NCBI GenBank assembly: GCA_018398765.1 | Contig: JAHBMJ010000115.1 | Span: forward strand, 28,214 to 56,521 | Direction of reading: 5' to 3' | Origin: Chromera velia | Taxonomy: Eukaryota > Sar > Chromeraceae | Length of the DNA: 28,308 nucleotides | Shown here: positions 9,401-21,400 of the stretch, piece after piece | How positions within the stretch are numbered: position 1 is the first letter of the stretch | Layout of the letters: each line of letters starts with the position of its first letter | Program-made: the position numbers and the translations under genes | The notes under the pieces: model-generated | The model's database searches: none | What the model saw: only the letters and a program-made list of their open reading frames with translations | Told to the model about the DNA's origin: nothing

Positions 9401-12400
9401 AATCTGCCGCAGCCCTATCGGCCTTCTCTGCCTTCGCAGCTTGTGTTGACCTTGCAGTCAGCGCCTCCACATGCAACGACCTCTCCCTGAAATTAATTAG
9501 GGAAGCTTACACCTTCCTCTCTCCGGAGCATGACCGCCCCCCCCGTCTGACAACCCCGCCCCCGGCCGCAGGGACGGCATCCGCACTTCAAGCACCTGAA
9601 GACCGTCCCATAGAAACAGCTGAGATGTCTGCAGCAGAAGAGAAGGGAGGGGATGAGGGCGAGGGATCGCACGGCCAGCCGCCAGCTTCATTTGTTGAAG
9701 GAAGGGGAAAGAGCGGGCAGGGAGAGGGAGAACAGGGATCGTCAGACAGAGAAAGCGAGGAGGAGGCAATTGCCGCAGCAGGAAGAGCGGTACGCAAGGG
9801 GGTTGCGATTCCAGCGGAAACTTTCTTCGCCAATTTCGCACAGAGGTCGGTTGGCACGCTACAGAGAATGATGTGAAAAGACCCTACCCTACGATCCTTG
9901 ATTCTCTCTTGATTCCTAAAATGACGGGATGGATGCGGCTCAAATGAAGAGAGAGGAAGGAAGGAATGAAGTAAGGAGGAAGCAAAGCTCTGTGGAAAGA
10001 CAGAAACAGCAGAGAACAGAAAGGAAGAGCTTCAAAGGAAAAAACAGCGAGAAAGGGAAGAGCATCCGCATTCGTACCTGTCGCTGCAAGTGCTTCTCAC
10101 TCAACTGCGTTCTCTCTGGCTCAAGGTCAAGAGAGAGGCTACTGTCGTGATTTTGGGTTGAGGCCTCTCGTCTTTCGGAACAGACATACTATGTGACTCT
10201 GTGACTGACAATTGGTTTCTGCAGGCTGACGGTGCTTCTGGAAGCAAAGGGACGACTGAGTGCCCCCACCTCTGGATCTGCTGCCGACCCAAGAGAGGAG
10301 GGCTCAGGCCTTGCAAGTGTCCTCATTGATGTAGAGATTCTTCCAACAGAGCCGGGTCTCCTGAAGTCCCACTTGTCTCGAGTGCAGTCACAGAGAACGG
10401 CTCTGGTTTCGTTGGTGCAGTCGGCAGATCTTGTCAGGAAGGGACACTCCTCGAGCTCCAAAAAGTGAGCGAGTTGGAATCCGTGTGCAGGAAGCACACA
10501 AAGTCAAAGGGAGTGGATTGCGCTGAAAATGATTCAGTTGAATTCATTGGTTTCACTCTAGGGGTACAGAGAGAAAGCATTCTGTACGACGCACATTTGT
10601 GTCAAGCCTTTCACAGTCTCGTCTGCATCTCTTTTTTCGTTCTCCTTCGTTTCCCCTAGCGGTAACCGTTCCTCCTTTCCTGTCGTTCCCTGCATGGTAT
10701 AATCCTTCGAATATCTCTTTGGCGAAACAAAGCATCGAGAAAACTGTTGGCTGTTCTCTTCATGCAGGACGTTGGTTGATTTCTTGGCGAGTGCCATCAA
10801 GACTCTGTCCTCGGAGTCCGGTGCGGCTCTTGGGGGAGGAGATGGGGAGGATCCAGTGGATGCAGAAATTGGGCTGAGGGCAGCTGCCGTGGCGTCCTCG
10901 TATGCGGAGACGGGGGCAGACAAGGAGAAGGAAAAGGACAAGGACGGAGGGAAGGGAGGGGCCCAGGCAGGTCCAAGATACCTCCTCAGCTTCCTGGAGT
11001 ACCTCACCAAGGTGGCTGAATTGAGGAGATCGGCTGCAGCCAGGGCAAAGGCAGCCCTTGCAGGGACCTCAACGGGGGGTTCCTCCTCTGTCTCTGACAA
11101 GGGAGAGGCCGAGTTGGACTACTTTGCGGTCTTGGCTGAGACCCCAAAGGTCGGTCGGGCTCTCAAGGGACAGCACAAATTTTTTGGGGGGGGAGACGTT
11201 CTTTCCCTCGGACACTTGGTCCTCGAATCAGAACTCACGAAAGACAAAGTTCTATTCTTTTGTTTTTGTTTTTGGGCAGAAGGGCAGAACAGAGTATGAC
11301 TCTCGCTTTATCTCTCTGCATATTTTTTTGCTGTTTTCATCTCGCTTTGTTTCTTTTTTTTCGTTTCAATGCAGGCGATGGTTGCACAGGTTCTCTTCGA
11401 CATGGGAGGTGAGGGACTGAAGGAGGCCCTCCACCTGTCTGACCTGATGAGGGTGGACCCTGTGGAGGTCATCGTCAACAGCAGTCTCCGTCTCCCCTTC
11501 AAGAGAATCGAGGGGGCCACCGTCGTACTCCCCGCAGTGTCTGCAGGTGAGGGGGGGCAGAAGAAGACGCAACAGCAGCCTGGGGGAGATGCCCCCGTGC
11601 CCCTCTCTCTGTCTGAGACCAAGACGGGAGGGATGTCCTTAGGGAGGTTGGCGGTTTCTGAGAGTGGAGGGTGGGCAGAGGTGGAGACAGCTGCAGAGAA
11701 AGACCAGCAGCCACAACAGCAACAGCAACAGCACGAGGTGGGAGGAGACAGGAGACGGAGGACGAAGATCTTTCCCTTTGGTCCCGATCTGATAGGGTTC
11801 CTGGGGTGCCTGGAGACGCCGCTGCCCGGAGTGCTTGTGGGGGGGGAAGGGAAAGTGACAGAGGTTGGACAGGAAGAGGAAGTAGGGGTTGAGAAGGTTG
11901 AAGAGGAGGGAGAAGAAGAAGAGAAATTGAAAGGGAAAAGTGGGTCTCCCGCACTCTTGTCTGTGCTGGCGTGTGTTGAGAGGAGCCCGAGAGTGTGGCC
12001 GTGTGTCCGCTTTCTTGAGTATGCTTTGGGAGAGTCACGAAAATTCCCCTGTCTCCACAGGTGGATTGCCGAGAGAATGGCTTGTTGGGAGGCCCTTCGT
12101 CAAGCTCTGTTTGTTCGAGGGGTCCATGCAGGTGCGGGTGGGGACGGATGGAGATTTGAAGACTTCAAGAAACTGCCCAAGTCTACTCAGGTCAGCATAC
12201 ACATCGGCAAAAAGAACCAGATATCCCAAACCCTTTCGAAAGAGAGGATTCCAACTGGTGGTTCGTCTTCCTTTTGGTGACGCGACTCCTCGGAAAGGGC
12301 AGTACTCATCTCCGGTCATGACAGGGTCTCTTTGTGGAGCGCCGTCCCGCCTCTCTTGTTGTCCATGCCCTTGAAGCAAGGAGCGAAGCAAATGTACTGA

Positions 12401-15400
12401 GAACATTCTTCTGACTTTTTTTTTTGTACGGGCTTTTTCCCTTCTATGTTCCGTCCTCTGCTTCTCTCTGTCCTCTTTGCAGAAGGCCGCTCGCTCAGCA
12501 GGAGACGACGCCGAGGCTTACCTCTTCGCTCTGTACAGAGTGGTTGCGGAGATGCAGAGACAGGAGGGAGGGGAGCGGAATCTCCAGAAGGCACTTGCAC
12601 TTGCAGACGCGCACTTGAGGCTCGACTCAGACCTATCCGATCGCCTCGTGCTAGAAGTCGTTCAGGCTCAGGCAGACGCCTACGCAGAGAAGGGAGATTT
12701 GAAAAAGGGAGACGAATTAAAAGAGGACACTGGCACGAGAGGAGAATCGGGAGAAGATGTACTGTCGCCGTCTGAGTGCCTGTTCCGGCTACGTGATAGA
12801 CGCCTGGCTGCTCGTCAAGCGCTCCAGTGCTACTGGCAATGGGATTGCGACACGGCCATTTCAACGCTTTCAATGGTTTTGTTGAATTTGAGTTTGCATG
12901 AGCCAGAAAGAGAACGAGAGAGGGAGAGACTCCGGGAGGCTGAGCGCAGCAGTGAAGTAAGGCCGAGGGAGAATGAGGAAGAGGAGGAGGCTCTAGGACG
13001 GTCTGGTGAGGGGGAGGCAGAGAGAGAGGTTATGCAGGCAGACGGGGCTGGACAGAGGGGCGAGTGGGAGCGTGAGAGGGTACGAGGTCCTGCTCTGCAA
13101 TTGGGTGCTTCGGGTTCGAGTGCATTTGATGAGCTCAGAGCACAACGCAGGCAAGTGCGTGCAGTTTTGCGGCGTCTGACGACTTTCCGAAAAATTTTGG
13201 ACATTCCTGGGGTCAGTCAAGTCAACTTTCTGGTTGTCAATGCGACTTGGCTTTTTCCCCCTCGGAAGTGAGCATTCACTCGCTGCATATTCGAAAATTT
13301 TGACTCTCTCTTCCTTTGAAGACACCTGAACCAAATCTTTTTGAGGGTGAGTGGGTCGAAGGAAAGACGGAAGCGAAACAGGCCAAGTCAAGAAAATCAG
13401 TGGAATTAAGGAAAAAGTCGAACTCCCACTGTGATGTGATGAGGTCGTTTGCGCCACGTGATGCGCGTGCAGACCCTGATTGATCCCTCCACGTATGTGC
13501 ATTTTTGTGTTGAAGATGCGTTTCTGTTTTCTCCTCTCCTCTCTGTTCTGCTTGCTGCAGGTGCAATGGAAAGTCTGGCAAGACATCGAGAGAGAAGTTG
13601 CGGCTGTCGGTGGAGAGACGGAGGAGCGGAAGGAGAAGGAGAAAGAAAAAGAGGAGGGTGCTGAGGGGAAGAAAAAAGAGAAAGACAAGCTCTCTCTGTC
13701 CGTCTCTTCCCTCCCGGCAGAGAGTGGAGGCGACTCTTCTTCTGTAAGCGGTGCAGTGGAGACTCTAGTGTCTCTGCACGAACACGATCTGGCGAGGGCT
13801 CTCTCCAAGGTAGGTCTCTCTCGTCCTTTCGCTTCCCGGTCGCTTAAAATTTCCATGAGTGTGGTTTTCCTGAAATGTAATACATGGATATTTGGGGAAC
13901 ATGCTCAAGGGCTTTGCTTCCGGGAAGACTCCCAACTTGCCTGAAGCTGTGCTTCTTTGTTCCTGCATGCGAGAGGCCCTAGAGGATGCCTTTGGTGGGT
14001 CGGGAAAGGATACGAATTTTTGTTGTGTCCCAGGTATGCGCACAAAAACTCTTGTCGTGTGTATGGCTGCAGATGTGCGGAGTGACGGGTCCTGTCCACC
14101 CTCTGGAGTTGAGCAGTTTCCTGTTCACGTTCACAGTGAAGGGGAACAAGACGGAGGCCGTGAGGGCCCTCCTCGCCTTCCCGCCCTCCATGTGCGTCTC
14201 CCTGGCGCTCTCTGCCGTGGAGGCCTTTGAGGAAATCGACCATGGGCTGATGCTTTCGAGCCTGGTCTTGACTCGGCTGAGGTCTCTTCTGCATAGATCT
14301 GAGGTCAGTGCGAGTGCACGCAGACAGAGGGGTGGAAATGAAAATGCACGGGGTTTCACACAAAGGGTGAAGCAGACGGCGAAAGGCGTGCTGGCTTTCT
14401 TTCCCTTTCCGGTGCCTCCTTTCATCTTCTTTTGCAGTGTGTACGTCTTCCTTGTTTCACAAATGAAACGCTTCCTTTCTGTTTGCAGGTCAAAACCCTC
14501 CTGGTTCGTGTGGCGGCCCTCCGACTGCTTCGACGCGTCTCCCGAGTGATTCTGCCCCAGTTCCGTCCTCTCCTCTCGAGACCCGCCCTCGTCGTGGAGT
14601 CTCTCTTGATGAATGCAAGAGCAGACCTTCTCTCGGATTTCTTCACAGACTTCCCTTCATACAGACACGATGCACTTATCATTCAATACTCAAGGAGTGC
14701 TCTTGCCCTGCCTCCACGTCCAGCTGACTCAGCAGCTGAGGTGAGTGGAGACGAAATCGCGCCAGCGTTCCCCGTCATCACCGAGAAATCTTCTTCCACT
14801 CCCAGAGTGCGGACTGTGAAGAGTCCCCAGGAGATTCCAGACCTCGCACACCTGCCCGGTTTGGGCTCTGGTGGGCCCTGGTGTCTCACAGGAGACGAGC
14901 AGGTTGACGCCAAGCTCCGTGCCTCCCACTCCTTTGCGGCAGCCCCATCAGATACCCTGGCCAAGCAGATCCTCTCTCTCTGCTGGTCCTGCGAGAGCCC
15001 TGCTGCCTCCCCCTCTTCCCGTCCTCCAATGAAGGTCAACACCCAACAGCAGCAGCAGAGAAGTGCTCTGGAAGGGGGACCGGGACGCGCCTCTGTGCCG
15101 GTGGGGCTCCGCAGAAACACACCGCAGCACCAGCAGCCACAGGGGCAGGGAGCCGGTCGGCGGGGCCAGACAGCAGCCTCTGCAGCGGCGGCAGCGACCC
15201 GCAATGCTGAGAGATGCTTCCAGATCTGCGACGAGCTCAGCTCCCGCATCCCCCTTCTGGTTGCCCGTCATCCAGCCACAAGGGACCTCCGTCGTTTCTC
15301 TGCAGCCGTGGGAGGCCCCGCAGACAGTTTCCTCTCATCTTCACCCACACGTCAGAGGGAGGCTTCAAGAGTACCCGAGAGGGCGACCAGCAAGAGGGTC

Positions 15401-18400
15401 TCGGGGGTGTTCAGGCGCCCTGTCAGAGAGCAACAGGCTTCGGGGGAGAGCAGAGCCTCCAACAGATTGTTGCTTGATGTGCGGGGGTGTCGGGAGAGTG
15501 CAACGGATGTGCGTGGGAAGGCGAAGAGGCTGGAGACGTTACTGAGAGGGAGCTGTCCTCTTGACAGGTTCTCTCCGTTCAATTGCACAGCAACAACTGC
15601 ACGCTCCTCTTCTCTTTACTCTCGGTATCTTGAAGCGGTGGCGTGTGAAAAAACCGCACAAAAATACAAGGCGGGGGGAAAGAGTGTGGATGAGGGAGAA
15701 AGCAATGGATTGAGTAAGGAGAGAGACGGGAATCCTGAAGAGGGCTCGAGCGACCTCGAAACCCACAATGGCAACACGCGTCTTCTCAGTTCGGCTCCTG
15801 TTGTCACGAGGCTGATCGAATCTCTCTTGGACTTCCTCCCGTCAGTCAGTCAGGCTCTATTCATTTTTTCTCCGCTTGCATGTCCCTTCCGTTTGGTAGT
15901 GCGTTCTGGCTCCGTTTTTCTATTTGTGATACGCTTGTGTGCAAGGGGTTAGCTGCTGGTTCCCATTCTTTGGATCGACCATGATTCTCTAAATCTTGCC
16001 TTTCTGCCTCATTGTATGCGCTGGACATAAGAATCTTTTCGAGCGACCTGTTTTTTTTTTCATCGCATCGTCCCATCTTGCTGAATTGTCTTTTTTTCAT
16101 CGTATCGTCCCATCTTGCTAAATCCTCGGGTCTCTTGGCAGAGAAAAGTTCAAGGCGGTTACAAGGGTCGCGGAGAGAATGCGGTTGGCCACCCGTCAGG
16201 TCAGCAGTCTGTCAGTAGGAAGCGAGAGCCCTGGAATGCATGCAGGAATTTCCCCCCCACTCGCTTTGACCCAATATCCTGAAGAACACGTTTTTGCCAT
16301 CTATGCTCATGTTGCCTTCGTTGCTGCCCTCTCACGGGAATTTCTAGGGAGAGTTTGTCAGAATGTCAGGCTGAAGACGGCAGAAAAAGAACATCCTTCT
16401 CTCCTGTGCACCCATTTCCTCTGCTTCTCCTATTGTCTCCTTTTCTTTTCCCTCCTTTGTGCAGGTAGAGCTGATTCCCGTCTTGTGGCAGACTGCGGGG
16501 CTGCCGGTCTCCTTGGCCTCTCTGGCAGACTCCCACGCGGCCAGCAGGCTCTGCAGTCTCCTCGTGCAGGCAGACCTCCCTTCCCTCGCCCTCAGAGTCA
16601 GCGCACCCTTCGAGGCCCTAGCCACAACACATAGCAGCAGAATACCGCCCGCTCCTACCGACTCGCCACCTGCTGGGCACTTCACGGGAGCTCCAAGTAG
16701 GCAGCAACGGCACAAGGGTATGGGAGGGGGACGCTATGAAGGATCTAACTCGGAGCCTTCAGGGGGGCAGGAAGGCGTGGATGGAGACGGCGGTGATCAG
16801 CACAGAGCGGGTGTGCATTCCTTCAGCCTCGCCCGTGTCTCTCAGGCCCCCATACGGCACAGGCTGGCTGTTGCTTTCACCCGGGTCGGGCGGCTTGAGG
16901 AGGCCCGCGTTCAGCTGGACGCGTGCGTCACGAAGGCCCCGGAAAGAATCACAGTCAACGATCCAGATGCACCGTCCCCTGGTGGTAGAGCAGGAGCGGC
17001 TGCGCAGAAGGATGGTGTGGTTTCGGATGGCAAAACAGCAGAAGACGCAGGGGTGAGCAGTGGGTCGGATGAGTTCCTTCGTATCCAGATGGGGGCAGGT
17101 GGCAGATCGACAGGGGGGAAGTCAAGGAGAGGCCAGCAGACAGGGAAAGCAGGTGGTTCGCAAGATCCCAACAGCACTGTGTCTGTGACTGCCTCCTCCC
17201 CCCTGTTGGCTCTTGAGAATGCCCTCGCGCACCCCCCTCTGCACGATGGAACGTCTCTCCGTTCTCTGCACCGTCTCCTCACGCACAACGCACTCCATCG
17301 GAAACTCCACAAACACCCAACTCCCCTGCCGCCGTTCCCCCTTCCTTTTCTGTTCCCTGCCTGGTCGTCTGTGCCCCCCCCAAGCACTGGTGTAGAGGAC
17401 AGAAGTGGACCTCTCAGCATATTTACCAAGGTGCCTGTTCCCTTGACTCGCACCATGGTGTCACTATACCCTCCTATCCACCCTCTCCCATCTGCATCGG
17501 GTAGCTCGGCAGCTGCATGCGGACTCCCTTCCTTCCCCTCGGCGGGTCGCCTTGCCGCAGCACAGGCACATTTGTCAGAGGCAGAGGAGAGTACGGAGAC
17601 GGAAGACGGGGACTCGGGAGATGAGGAGGAAGAGAATGGAGATGGGTGTGAGTCTTTCAGGCTGCCTGATGGCAGCATCGCATTGTGGGATGGAAATGTG
17701 TTTCGAACGAAGAAAGATGTAGCAGGACTTTTGGAAATGGGAATGAAGGGTAATTTGATGGGAGCGAGAGCAGAAGCGGAACTAAAAGAAGTGAGTGAAG
17801 AAATGGGGGGAGAAGAGGGAGTTGATCCGTTGGGGGCAGGAGGATCTACAGGAAGCGGATTGGGGGGTGCAAGAGAAAGAGACAGGGAGAAAGAAAGAGG
17901 AGGGGAGGGTGGTATTGCAAGTTTGCGGAGAGGGAATGAGAAAGAACGGGGACGAGGACGGGAGATAGGAGAAGAAGAAGAAGAAGAAGAAAAAGAAGAG
18001 GGAAAAGGATTGTCAGGTACCGCACCCGCCGCTTCCCCGTCAAGGACCGGTGTAGGACTCGGACAGGGTGTCGGTCGAGCGTTCGGACCGGGAGAGGGTC
18101 TGAGCCGTTCCAGCAGTATTCAATCTTTGGGGAGTCTTGCAAGTGAAGGTTGGTCTGCTTACTGCTCTTCTGGGAGTTAACTTTTGTACCTGGTTATTTT
18201 GTTCATTCCTTCCGTTCATGCTTCTGACATTTCGTTCGCTCAAGTCCTCCCGACTGCAGCTTTTGGAAGATGAAAAAGCCTCTTCCTGAGCACCACAAAG
18301 GCGACTTCTGCATGCTATTGTGTCTGTGTTGTTGTGGTGGTGTGCAGCTGAGAAGACTGTGGCAAAGCTGGCGACTCTCGGGTCATCAGTAGGCCGTGGG

Positions 18401-21400
18401 GTGACGACAGGGGTGGTGGGATCGTCTGCTGCAGGGGGACTGGCAGCGTCGAGTGATGCGGGGGGAGTTGGGGGGGATGTCGGGGCAAAAAGTGAAGACA
18501 GAAGTGAGGGAGAGAGGGATTTAGACTTGGAGGGATGCGAAGAGGCTGAGAGGGAGAGGGAGAGGGGCCCCCCACCTCCTTTGGGAGAACTCCCGTTCGA
18601 CTTGATGGAACGACGAGAGGAGGAAAGAGCAGCTAAAAGAAGAGGGATGGAGGGAGAGCACCTGATTTCGTTTACAGACAAAGACAACAACATTGCGGTT
18701 CCCCTTTCGTTCTTGTCTACTCCAAGGGAGGCCTTCCTTTCGCTGTCTGGCAGGTATGTCCTGTCTCAGGATGTGGTGCTTGACTGTGTAGGTCCCAGAC
18801 ACGTGGGTGTAAACAAAAGTTTCACGCCCACGCAGCTTCCTGAGTGAAGTTCCTCAGCTCTCGATCAAACATCTTGTCTGACCAAGACCAAGTGGTCCAC
18901 TGTATGGGAAGACTACCGAAAAAAAGAATCAGTTTTCCTTCGTCGGTTCTTTCTCTTCGAAATTTTCCGGAAAAAGGTAGACAGCAGTTACTTGTGTCAT
19001 TTGTTAAAAGCTGAAGCCCATTCATTCCTGTTTGACGTCGCATCGTCAGGAGGCTACTCCTTTGCAATTCGGTCGCTTTTTTTGGCTCTTGGGAGGTTGA
19101 CGCTAGTTTTTGATGACTCATGATTGGTCACACGGGTGCGTGTGGACATATCCTTTTCCATCCTTAGTGCTCGCGTTGTTCAACTCTTTTTTTCCTTCTC
19201 TGTGCAGACACGCTCGCCATCGCCGCGGCAGGGGCGCAAAGAGGAAACGGACACCCGGGGGAGGAGGACAGTATTCTTCTTCTTCTTCTGCCTTGTCTTC
19301 CCTCTTCTGCTCTTGTTCCGCCATGACGGCTCTTCCCTGGAATCGTCTGTGTCCTCTTTTGAGAGCAGCAGAAAAGAGAGATGGGAGGACAGCTCAAGCT
19401 GTAGGCGGGCCTCCGTGTCTCACGCCGTCTCCTGTGCCTGCCCTTCCTGTGACTATCCAAAGAAAATTCCAGGCCTCCATGGAACACCACCAGAGATTTG
19501 GGTCTCCCGCTTCTGAAATCGGAGTTTTGGTCAGGTACGGAAGGCTGAGGGAGGCAGTTGTGAGGATTGTCTCGGAAAGCCTCCCCGAGAAGCTCTTTGT
19601 TGAGGCTGTGGCGCGGCAGTGTCTGGCCCTCAACAAAATGGATCTGCTCAGAGAGGCAGTGATCGCCGTCATGACGCACCAGGGATTCGGCTCTCGACTG
19701 GCACCGTATTTGCAGGTCGGCTGAAGAAATCGTGTTTGGATCTTGCTCGTGGCCGCATGAGATCCTTGAAAGGGGCTCTTTTTCGCTCCTTTCCCGCGAA
19801 TCCACCCTCATTCTTTGTGCTCTGCTGTTCCTGAAACTGCCGACGGTCGGAAACAGATTTATGTGTCTTTCTGTCTTGAACGCAGCGAGGACTGGGGGAC
19901 AAAGACTTTTTGTGCTGCTCATTGTTGGTTTCTCAGTTGACATGCACTTGTGCAACCGCAATTTAAATCTCCGTTGTTTTTTTCTTTCAGTCTCCAATTT
20001 ATTTGTCTCTTTTGGCCTGCTTGCTCTCACCCTGGCTGCCTCGATTCACCCCAACCTTCTTTCTATCTGTCTGTCTGTCTGGGTGTGCCTGCAGGCCCTG
20101 AAGACTTTCCTCAGAGACCAGTCGGCTCTCCACTTCCTTCTTCAGTACCTCGTCTTCACCCACGACACTCTGAACGCAGCGGCGGTCTCCGTGCAACTGT
20201 CTCTCTCTGCGCAGTCCTGGTCAGCAGAGTGTGTGTCTTCCTTCATGCGTCGCTTGTGTGCTTTTCTGGTCGTCCTTCCCTTTTTCTGTTTCTTCCCTAG
20301 CGTTGGTCGGTCTGTCTGTGGAGGCAAAACGCGATTTCGCCTTCTTTTTTTCGCTTCTATATGATGGCACTGTGCCGCCTCCTGGACAGCTGCTGTTCCC
20401 TCCCTCCACTATTTTTTCTGCTTTGTTTGGTCTCAGGAGCCTTGCAAGGCTGAAACGGTTTTGCTTACTTCACAAATGCTCTATGCATTGCAGGGATGCA
20501 AGGATGGGTCACCTCCAGTCGGCGCTTGCTCATCTTACCTCTGCCGCTTCGGCTGCCAAGCGAGCATCCGAAAAAAAGTGAGTCAGAATCACGGGTGGTG
20601 CGCGTGCACCAAACACAGACGCACGTACGGGCGCACGCACGTACAATGCCTTCCGATGGATGAATGTGTCTGTTCTGGTCTTTTGTCATTCAGGAGTCCG
20701 TGTCACCGTCTCACACTCTGCGATTGTCTGGGAAGAAGCTGGTTCCAAAGCTTATTCAGTGACTGTGCGCGCTTTGTCACCTTCTGTCCCTCCTTTCTGC
20801 AGACCCTCTGCCAGTGGAGCAGCAGAAGCGTCCAACGCCGAGAGAAGCAGCTCTACATCTTCCAGTCTGCACGCCGCTGCTGCAGGAGCATATACAATGA
20901 CCCAGCCCTCGACTCACTCTCACCATCACCACGGTGTGTCAGGAGGACGAACGTCGACCCAGACCGCGGGTTTGGAGGGTTCCTCGTCCGATGCCGTCGT
21001 TTCGGGGTCAGGTGTCGTTGCGGTGGGTGCGCAGGTTGGGGGGGTACACTCGGGCCACCAGGGTCCGGGTCTTCTGTCTGCCCTCATGCGAGTGAACCTC
21101 GGAGACGACCCTCCCTTCTCCCCCCAGACTGTCTCTGAGGCTTTCATCTGGAGGCTGATCCAGGCGGTGCGATTCCAGATCGAGGCCATCGAGGCCTTGC
21201 CTCAACTGCCTCCTGCCCTCACTCTCTTCGAGTCGGACGGCAGCCGTAGAGAGGTCAGGAGGGTGGAAGGCAGAAATGAGAGCCAGCAAAAGAAAGAGAC
21301 AGCACCCAGGAAAAGGAAGGCACAAATGCGCCGAGATAGAAACACCACGAAACAGAATGAATCCGGCTGTAAGGAAGGGAAAAAACGAGGAAGAGAGAAA

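Noticed and set aside
12046-12060. Acceptor-like CTGTCTCCACAG within exon 13
   Set aside because: The frame is open and helical on both sides (ESRKFPCLHRWIAERM), and there is no matching donor that keeps frame.
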